Part shown: positions 56,855 through 64,000 of the stretch, one piece after another
How the letters are laid out: every line of letters begins with the position of its first letter
Numbering within the stretch: position 1 is the stretch's first letter
NCBI GenBank assembly: GCA_025094145.1
Contig: JALLLS010000085.1
Span: 62,001 to 126,000 of the forward strand
DNA length: 64,000 bases
Direction of reading: 5' to 3'
DNA from: Spinellus fusiger
Lineage: Eukaryota > Mucoromycota > Mucoromycetes > Mucorales > Phycomycetaceae
Notes under the pieces: model-generated
Told to the model about the DNA's origin: nothing
Seen by the model: only the letters and a program-made list of their open reading frames with translations
Databases searched by the model: none
Translations under genes and position numbers: made by a program

Positions 56855-57364
56855 TCACAGCACAGCCCCTCCCAGCCAAACAACATTCTCTGGTGTGATC
56901 TCACTAGAGCATGTCTGAGTCTTATAAAAGTAGAGTAAGGCTTCATAACAGATAGCAATGCCAAGATCATGAAAGAAATAGCGCTGCTTATCTACCAAAG
57001 CATTATAGCTGTAAATGCGTAAGGCAGTGTCATTGTTCGAGTGTGGCCTTGCTTCATTGGAGAGGGTGGTTAAAGACAACATGAATAAGGTCCATACTAT
57101 AATATCTTGGAGATATACTTTCACAAACTCCAGTGACTATTAGCCAAAGATATATATATATATAACCCATAAGTAGAGTATTGCTTCCAAGAAGATAACA
57201 GCAGTAGGCATACATGAAGATATAAAAGAGCATACAGACTTCCTCACTGTCAACATGAGATTGAAATAGAAAGCAGTGATAGATACCAAAGCTAGCTTAA
57301 TGTAATGACTAAGCAGCCCATAATAAAGACTATAGGTATTAGTACAAAGCATTCTTTTCTTCAT
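56855..57364 (-). other. Possible multi-span membrane protein, unrecognised
   Basis: Two minus-strand frames adjoin: 57364-57140 (hydrophobic; ALVSITAFYFNLML and AILYLWVIYIYIF segments) and 57124-56855 (IIVWTLFMLSLTTL, then a polar loop RPHSNNDTALRIYSYNALV and a further hydrophobic part AICYEALLYF). A GT...AATAG pair between them would be only about 31 nt, too short for a usual intron, so they may be frameshifted or unrelated. I do not recognise the family. Confidence 0.25.
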
Positions 57365-59010
57365 GTATTATGATTTAGGTATCTTTAACTGTTGAATTCA
57401 CATAGTTATGGCTATAGCAATAGATGGTATAGAGACAAAGAAGCCTTACTCTGAATTAGAAATGGTGTGCTTTCCTCGCCAACGTACTATGGTATGATAG
57501 TACAATAGTACTGTAAAGAAGAATGTATAGTGCAAATTACTCACAAGGTGTATCTTCTGCATGTGTTTGTTTTCATATTTCTTCTTTGTCTTTGTCTAAC
57601 CTTCCCCAGTCTTTCTTGTCATAAGCATCACTTCAAAATAAGACTTATTGGGTCCTCTTGATTATCTGCTCTTTTATCCGCTGGTTTGTATTTATCTTCT
57701 GTTTAGACTTCCTGTAGATGGTGAGTTCATCCCAACACCATGACTATTCTCTCTCCCTCTCTCTCTCTCTTTTAAACTGACCCATATCAGCTTCTATCAC
57801 CAAGACCCTTTTTCTCACTCATTAAAGACAACACGTATGATGATTACTATTGGATATCTTGTCTATAGTCTAGCTCATATTTTAATAGAACTAGACATTA
57901 GTATGCTTATAGACTTCATTGACAACCGTAAATACTAAGTAGATTGTTCAGTCACCGTTTATCTGCTGATAGTGTATATTGAGTCTTGTCTCATTTCTCT
58001 CAGTTACTGGTGCCTGTGTATGATAATACTATCATGGACACTAGGAGACATTTAACGGAAGATAGAAGGTGATAAAAGGTGATAAAAGGTAATAAAAGAC
58101 CTTGGACAATACTAATCAGAGTGTCTAGTTAGGAAGACACTATACCTGATCTTGACTTGTTTAAATGATTCCAATAGGCTCATTCATAAAATACATATAA
58201 TACTATTTGTACCATCTATCCTACTCTACCATTGAATATGCACCTCAGTATGTTTATAGATAGTTTGCAGTAGGAGTAGGCCCTTTCATGTCTATGTTCT
58301 CCCTGTGCTCTTTGTTCTTTTATATTTTAAATTATTCATCCATGTTCATGTGTAATTGAGACTTCTTCATTGACTCTTATCCCTTCTACCCATCCGTTAG
58401 CTTTTAGATATACTGAGAAACAACTACACTGCATACAACTTATATTATATATCATAAATGCAGTATATTTATAGAAATCCTTGTTTATAATAACTGTTAC
58501 TATACAAAGTTCATCAATCAGACATAATATATATTAATAATTTTTTTTTCTATTTAACTATATTTTTTTAAGAAAGTATAAGTTCCTCAATACTAGTGAT
58601 GACTATAATATATGTTATGAGTAATACATATATCTATAGAGCATATGGATTGGGATAATTACTCTTACAAACAAAATAAACTAGATATCAAATGTATAGT
58701 ATTAGTTTTTTTCAGAGTTCGATTGGCTGCAATAGCCTTCAGACGGCTGTATCGATCAACTGATGGCTGGTGTTGGCTCTGTACTCTAGGAGATAAAGAG
58801 TTTGAAAATATCCTATCTGATATAAAAAAGACATGCGGTTCTTTATAGCACAAAGACATTGGCTATTTTAATCTTTGTTCTAAATGCTGCCCAATACATC
58901 GGGCTATACTTTCTTTGAAAGGATCCTGAAAACGCTTTATCATCAAGTATTCACATTCAATATTCTTCATGTTTTGACTTTGACTTTGCTGATAGGGTAT
59001 TGAGTTGAAG
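57365..59010. other. AT-rich DNA with GATAAAAGGT tandem units
   Basis: Apart from GATAAAAGGT-type units at about 58068-58098 nothing is recognised. The ORF at 58645-58848 has no family features. Confidence 0.35.
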
Positions 59011-59391
59011 TTAAACATATCTCTTAAATGTTGTTGTTTGTGTATCTTGTTCCTGAAGCTTCAGAAAGTAAGCACTGCATGTTTCAGGTGGGTTTATGAT
59101 GGTGAGTATGTCAGATAGAAATTTAGGGTGAAAATCCAACCGAGACCGCACCGGTTCATATCTAGATGATTTTGAGGATTGAAAAGGCATGATCACCTCT
59201 CTCATCATTGTAACTGCTTTGCCGTTAGGTGCTATAATAGTAGATCCACAAGTGTCAAATATTTTTTCTATGAGGGCAGCTAGTGCTATAGAAGCCAATG
59301 AAATTGGGTTGTTGCAGCTGAAACAACTTTCACAATAAGTATCCAGAAAAGCAATTTCTACGAGTAACTTTTCAAGTGACATGGGCTTCAT
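59011..59391 (-). other. Unrecognised 126-aa ORF
   Basis: The frame encodes a balanced, non-repetitive sequence: MSLEKLLVEIAFLDTYCESC, then FSCNNPISLASIALAALIEK, TCGSTIIAPNGKAVTMM, SRYEPVRSRLDFHP and ILTIINPPETCSAY. The composition is more protein-like than other island ORFs, and 126 codons without a stop is long for DNA this AT-rich. I know no family for it. It could be a small gene, one exon of a larger gene, or a transposon fragment. Confidence 0.3.
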
Positions 59392-60578
59392 TGAGCTTTC
59401 ACTTTTGATGTTTTCTTCTTCTGTGGATCAATAGTATAAGTTCATAGTTTAAAATGCTATTTATGGCAGGCTTTTATTAATAAATGAGTGCCAAAGAAGT
59501 GACCATCCACAGTAAGATCGGCGCAAGTCTATTCTAGACTTGTCTGAATCTATTTTAATTCATCTATCAGTGTGACATTAGCTTATTTTTGTTAGATAAT
59601 ACTAGCAGTTCTATATGTGTATAGATTGTTAAAGTTAGCTCTGAATAATATATGATTAATTGATTGAGTGAAGTTGATGCTAATGTTGAACGAGGTATTG
59701 ACAGTGTATAATCTTTCTGTCAACATATTGGTAGCAGAAATGATATTACATAGCCTATTGATGCTTTTAGAATTTGACAGCTAATAGTTTCATTATAACC
59801 ATCACTCATGTTACTTATCAATAAGCTGGTATAGTTTAAGGATTCTCCATAGACTGTAAATCTAAAATGTTTAATGTATATATTTAATAACTAATTTTAT
59901 TTGATGGCATAAAAGTCAAACAAGGGGAATAGTCATCTTGGTTTTATAGTGTCCAATTCAATCAGTATTATATAAGGTGAAGCCCCTTTATTTTCTTACT
60001 GATTCTATAGTTTTCCAATACATCGCGTTTTATACTGCCCTCACAACTACTAAAAGCAAATAAAAGAACAGATACAGCTACTAATACTTTTATTTATTAT
60101 TACAGTTTTAGAGTTTTCATACAGTGGTTTTATATTTAGTTTTAGAAAGAATATTTATAAATAGAATTAAAGTCTTTATTTTACCAAATGTGTAGATTGA
60201 TATTTTCTATCATCTTTCTATTTTTCTTTAAACCGTGCATTCATAATGGTTTGTACATTTTCAATTTCAAAGTTAACTCTTTTATCCCCATACTATGTTT
60301 TAGATAGAAAGTCTGAAACCTTTCTATAAACAATAGACAAAGTGATTATATATAAGAAGATTAAAGTATATATATGAAGATATGGTTATAGAAAACTATA
60401 GTATAGAGATAAAGAAGACCTTTTAGGACTTGAAAATTTAAATAGCATATTTTTCCTTAGTTTCAACCCAAACAATATTCTCATCTTTCAAATAAAAATA
60501 AAAATAAACCAAACTACGGTTTATCTTGTTTACTCTTATATTATTATTTATTATTCATTATGCTCTATCTTATATTTT
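59392..60578. other. AT-rich DNA, no gene seen
   Basis: No ORF or RNA signal was recognised. Confidence 0.4.
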
Positions 60579-60979
60579 TTGTATTATTCAAAAACAATTA
60601 ACACCAAGAAAAAAGATACTGTTGATAAATATGATTCTATTAAGCAAATAGACACTACTGATAAATCTGAAACTATTCAAAAAGCAGCTCCTGATAAGAA
60701 AATAAACATCGAGCAAATAGGCACTACCAAAAAGACAAACAACAATAAACATAATCTTAATGTTATAGATGCCTATAAGACTATAAAAAATGGAAATCTG
60801 TTAACAAATATATACTTAACATCATTCTATACGAGAACAAGGTCAGTGATCTCAGCTCAACAAAGATAAGTGTTATGGTTGACACTGGTGAGTCGATTAT
60901 TGGTAAGATCCTGAAAGTATTTAGAACTAATAAGTTTCTTAGACCTATGAGAGGTACAGAGAATATCTATGAGTGTTAG
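60579..60979 (+). pseudogene. Possible LTR-retroelement Gag/aspartic-protease remnant
   Basis: A Lys/Thr-rich ORF (60579-60869) ends near TRTRSVISAQQR. In another frame, from about 60869, the sequence continues ISVMVDTGESIIGKILKVFR to a stop at 60977-60979. VDTGES fits the VDTGAS active-site motif of retroviral-type aspartic proteases. A frameshift separates the two parts. No reverse transcriptase or LTR pair was recognised nearby, so the call rests on one short motif. Confidence 0.35.
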
Positions 60980-61615
60980 AAGAGATAGGCTAGAATTAAC
61001 TTGCGAGTGGAATCAGAATCCATTTTGAAAGCACCAAGTACCAATAGTTTTCACCGAATGAGTGTTTGTTTATTATTTTACGGGTTCTCTTTGTGTCCTA
61101 TCTAAGATCGAATCTATCACTATGAATACTAGGAGTATCTTAATAATAATAAGAAATGAGTGCCATTTACAAAGGATAGATTGAAAGTTCAAAGATTCTT
61201 TTCAAGAATATTCGTATAATATAAAGCTAATGGGATATCATAATAGCCTAGATGGATTAATGGCAGGTAAAAAGATTAAACAAAATGAGTTATTTGCAAT
61301 GTCTAAACCTAGCCAATAAACAAATTCTAAATCTTGAAATATAAATACTTATTTATTTTACCTTAGTTTGATATTTTCAAATACTTATATATTAAAAAAA
61401 CGTTCCTTAGCAGTTAGCAATTCGTAAAAAACAGTCACGTGTCCTTTTGTTGGACACCCTCTTTTTGCCGGACATATAAGCCTTATTTTGAGCAGACAAG
61501 TGGATAGTTGATATGAATTTTGCCGGACATGTCAGCATTTCTTGAGTGAGTGAGCGAACAGGGAAGTAGGAAGTCATCTTAGTACTCTTCTTTTTTCTCT
61601 TCTAAAGTTATTTAA
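60980..61615. other. AT-rich DNA with two TGCCGGACA motifs
   Basis: TTTTGCCGGACAT occurs in the same direction at about 61463-61475 and 61522-61534. The core matches the tip of the Tc1 element at 35295 (GTGTCCGGCAAAATAGATAT), so these may be scraps of such ends. They lie just before the zinc-knuckle ORF. Confidence 0.35.
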
Positions 61616-61918
61616 ATGCCAAATCAAAACGTATACTGCACAAGCTGCTCACAGCCTGGACATTCTCGCAGAACTCATCGCAGTTGCCCTCTTAATTCTG
61701 TAAACCAACAGAATGAGCAAATGGAGGTTGACAGTGAAGAAATTGACAGTGGTATACAAGAAGCTGAGACATCAAATATGGTCATTCGATGTACTAGCTG
61801 TCGCAAATATGGTCATTTGCGCAAAAGTCATCGTAACTGTCCAAACATATTACAATTAAAAAAACAAAATCAATACAAAGCTCCAGGCCTTCTTCTTCAA
61901 GAAGCACATCAAGTTTAA
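61616..61918 (+). CDS. Small protein with two tandem zinc knuckles
   Basis: The 100-aa product has CTSCSQPGHSRRTHRSCP at residues 9-26 and CTSCRKYGHLRKSHRNCP about 54-71. Both are C-x2-C-x4-H-x(7)-C, a long-spaced CCHC variant, with a Glu-rich linker between. Similar CxxCxxxGHxR...CP modules occur in fungal transposon proteins (Helitron- and Fanzor-type) as I recall them; this is not verified. Codons after the stop still look gene-like (MDFEIMQICRRYNI near 61988), so it may be the first exon or a truncated N-terminus. About 0.5 kb downstream lies Fanzor relic 3. Confidence 0.5.
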   Translation: MPNQNVYCTSCSQPGHSRRTHRSCPLNSVNQQNEQMEVDSEEIDSGIQEAETSNMVIRCTSCRKYGHLRKSHRNCPNILQLKKQNQYKAPGLLLQEAHQV

Positions 61919-62389
61919 AATATCAAAGAAGACTTGGTACAAATGATGTTCTAAGTCTTAGCAATGTACACAAAAATATAAAAAAAATGGATTTTGAAAT
62001 CATGCAGATCTGTAGAAGATATAATATATAATACATCAAAATTATTCACCTACGAACAGTAAGTATTTATATGTTATAAAATGAAAGTTTGGAATGTCGA
62101 TAAATTTTGCGTTACTACTTTACCGTCTTAGTCCCTGACATTCTTACATTGTTGACTTGTCTTTATTAAATAAATAGAATCGATGATCTACGCAATAGTG
62201 AGTATAGGTTTATTATGTCTGACATGTTAGTCAGTTTCTATTTTATATTCTTTTACTATAATAAACCCAGTGAATCCGTTACAAAGACAGGAAAGTGCCA
62301 GTGCAAGGGTAATACGACACACACATAGAGAGTACATTAATACATCTCGAACTAATTGTTTTTACTATTATTTTATTATTGAAAAGGGG

Positions 62390-62815
62390 TATTGGCACCT
62401 ATAAGGATTGGAGTATGATCCTACCAAACTGCCTTTAATTGCTTATGGCACAGGAATAAAGGTAAAAGATGCTGCCAAGTTCAAAGGCCATTGTGTTGGT
62501 TTGACGAGAGTTTTATATCAATCATTGAAAAAGAGACAAAAAGATGGTGATCTTCTTCTGGTTGATGTTGATGAGTTCTTTACATCAAATTTAAATATGA
62601 TTGACCTCTCACCCAATATGAAAAGCTCTTTTAACAGTTACTCTGTTTTGTTTTCTTTTTTTGTTCTCAAGATCTGCCATACTTGCAACACAAATATCCT
62701 CACTGAGGTATTAGTGAATTTCAACACTATCCACGCTTGCCAAAGTTATGGAATTGTTTAGAACAGAGATGTGAATGCATTCATATCATATATCGCCACA
62801 TCGAAAGTGGTTTCC
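62390..62815 (+). pseudogene. Fanzor relic 3
   Basis: The frame from 62408 reads TKLPLIAYGTGIKVKDAAKF, then GHCVGLTRVLYQSLKKRQKD, GDLLLVDVDEFFTS (RuvC-II with D-E). The expected continuation KICHTCNTNILTEV (first CxxC) appears only after about 80 nt that interrupt the motif and end in a pyrimidine tract plus CTCAAG, so this is an intron whose donor has decayed. Then come HACQSYGIV, a TAG in place of the Trp codon, and NRDVNAF, the RuvC-III block. The catalytic Asp and Glu codons remain. A terminus of the large transposon family lies about 120 bp further on (62935-62976). Confidence 0.7.
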
Positions 62816-62934
62816 TTCGGGATTCAGATATTTACAGGTAAATTATAATAATAATCTTTATTTAAGAACTAACATGAATACATAATTTATTTTTGCTCCT
62901 TTTCAAATCTATGTCATTTCTAAACAATTGTAGT

Positions 62935-62976
62935 TTGACTATTTCCTTTTATATCCTAAAGACCTCCTGGTGTGTA
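62935..62976. repeat. Truncated L'-type terminus of the large transposon family
   Basis: The stretch TTTCCTTTTATATCCTAAAG then ACCTCCTGGTGTGTA matches the outermost ~40 bp of the L' end at 42860 and the inverse of L at 36393 (TACACACCAGGAGATTTTTG). No partner end was found upstream within the window. Confidence 0.55.
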
Positions 62977-63280
62977 GATAGCTGTAAAGACAACTATTTA
63001 TTTATTATTGTCCAGTCTTTCTACTCTAATGGTTAGAATCAACAAATATTATTATCAGTTCTATATAGATAAATAATATAAATAGTCTTTGAATAACTTT
63101 CGGTCTATGCCTATTTATAATACCAGCAATAATACATATCCTTAGCCTTTCCAATACTACTAGCTCACTTCAAGCATCTCACCTAAAGAGTGTATTTCTA
63201 ATTTACAAACTCAGAAGTGCCTTTCTTTTGTCATTCCCTTATTTTTCTTCTGACCAAATTATTGTTCAACTCATGAAAAC
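62977..63280. promoter_or_regulatory. Promoter region of the WD40 gene
   Basis: AT-rich at first, then CT-rich toward the ATG at 63281 (CATGAAAACATGGAATC; the first ATG here is out of frame). Confidence 0.35.
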
Positions 63281-64000
63281 ATGGAATCTAAACAAAGCTC
63301 AACTCATCGAATCCTTCAGCAGACAACAAAAGGACAAAAATCCCCAGAACCTGACCTTCGCCGAAGAAAATCAGATTCTAACATAAATGCCCCAACCAAT
63401 TCACGCTCTGACGCTCAGAACACTGCTCAAATGCGTGGTCGTCGTCGACAATCACAAATTGTCAGCACCATGCCAAACCATCAGGACTTTCCGATAAAGT
63501 CTATTTCAGCTCTTATTGCACAGCGACATCAATATCGACAGCCAAAACGCACAGATTCACCACTTGCCCTTTCGCCGCCATCACTGCCACCGCCACCACC
63601 TTCACTATCACCACCACCCTCACAGACACAGGGAGATACGTTTTATCAAACACTAGAAATACGATTACACCATTCTGTGGGTAGTATGAGTATCAGTCCA
63701 ACATGCAGAGATGTCGTTTTAGCAGGGCAAGTCTATGATCCAACGGACATTTCTCTTATTGTCTTTATAACTTTAGGCGACAGGGATTAGTGATTATTGA
63801 CTTGGAAGATCCATGGCTACCACCCCGTATTCTTCCTCATATGTCTAAATGGGAAGTAGCTGATGTTCAGTGGAGTCCTTATGTATCACGGGAATCATGG
63901 GTGGCATCTACAGTAAATAAACAAACACAACTGTATAAAGGTTCAAAACTCACAGGGTGTGCACTTTTTGACCTTTCTTTTCATAGTCCAACCAAAAGCT
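63281..64000 (+). CDS. WD40 protein of the SEACAT/GATOR2 group (Wdr59/Mtc5-like), 5' part only
   Basis: Three exons are visible: 63281-63726, 63777-63912 and 63987 to the window end. The N-terminus is polar and basic with a Pro-rich tract (PPSLPPPPPSLSPPPS), presumably disordered. The first WD40 blade then starts: MSISPTCRDVVLAG, QGLVIIDLEDPWLPPRILPH, MSKWEVADVQWSP and ESWVASTSNQK. The KW(D/E)...VQW(N/S)P...AS(T/S)SNQ pattern is that of Wdr59/Mtc5, a TORC1-pathway regulator at the vacuole membrane. Wdr24/Rtc1 is the main alternative. The first intron begins GCAAGT, a GC-AG intron of 50 nt; a GT reading would not keep the frame. The remaining blades and the RING-like end lie outside the window. 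Confidence 0.65.

Overview
This window is nuclear DNA of a filamentous fungus. The best fit is an early-diverging one, Mucoromycota and probably Mucorales. The reasons are short spliceosomal introns (about 47-100 nt, GTAAGT...YAG), fungal orthologs (peroxisomal ABCD transporter, Esf1, eL34, Cdc25-type RasGEF, Wdr59/Mtc5-like WD40), a U6 snRNA gene, very AT-rich intergenic DNA full of Tc1/mariner relics, and an unnamed multi-exon protein family that I recall as expanded in Mucorales. The species cannot be fixed from sequence alone.

Region 1 (1-13.2 kb) is a compact housekeeping block. It holds a DUF4442-like membrane protein (-, partial), a peroxisomal ABCD half-transporter (+, 15 exons), ribosomal protein eL34 (+), the rRNA-processing factor Esf1 (-, 6 exons), an RRM/MLLE RNA-binding protein (+, 10 exons, with an 11-nt microexon and a GC-AG intron), and an intronless trimethyllysine dioxygenase (-). 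Two of these genes concern fatty-acid entry into peroxisomes and carnitine synthesis, but nothing in the sequence shows co-regulation.

Region 2 (13.2-44.7 kb) is a mobile-element island: Tc1/mariner copies of several subfamilies, a degenerate LINE, an IS630-type DDE relic, Fanzor relics, and two copies of one large DNA transposon family. One copy (36393-42860) is about 6.5 kb, has roughly 130-bp inverted ends, and carries both a Plavaka/CMC-like transposase and a degenerate Fanzor (eukaryotic TnpB homolog). The other (22124-23786) is an internally deleted derivative that lost both. A ~260-bp palindrome-ended MITE sits at a different place in each copy. Two apparently intact spliced host-type genes are embedded in the island: a ~500-aa family protein and a secreted Kre9/Knh1-like protein.

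Region 3 (44.7-64 kb) is mixed. It contains an intronless W2-domain protein resembling only the C-terminus of eIF2B-epsilon, an SH3-RasGEF gene, a U6 snRNA with its own TATA box, a fragment of the ~500-aa family, a retroelement protease-like relic, a double zinc-knuckle ORF, a third Fanzor relic, and the 5' end of a Wdr59/Mtc5-like gene.

Main discovery candidate: a DNA transposon that seems to carry a Fanzor nuclease as cargo, with an internally deleted sibling and two more Fanzor relics in the same 64 kb. All gene models were spliced by eye from reading frame and splice-site continuity; no searches were run.
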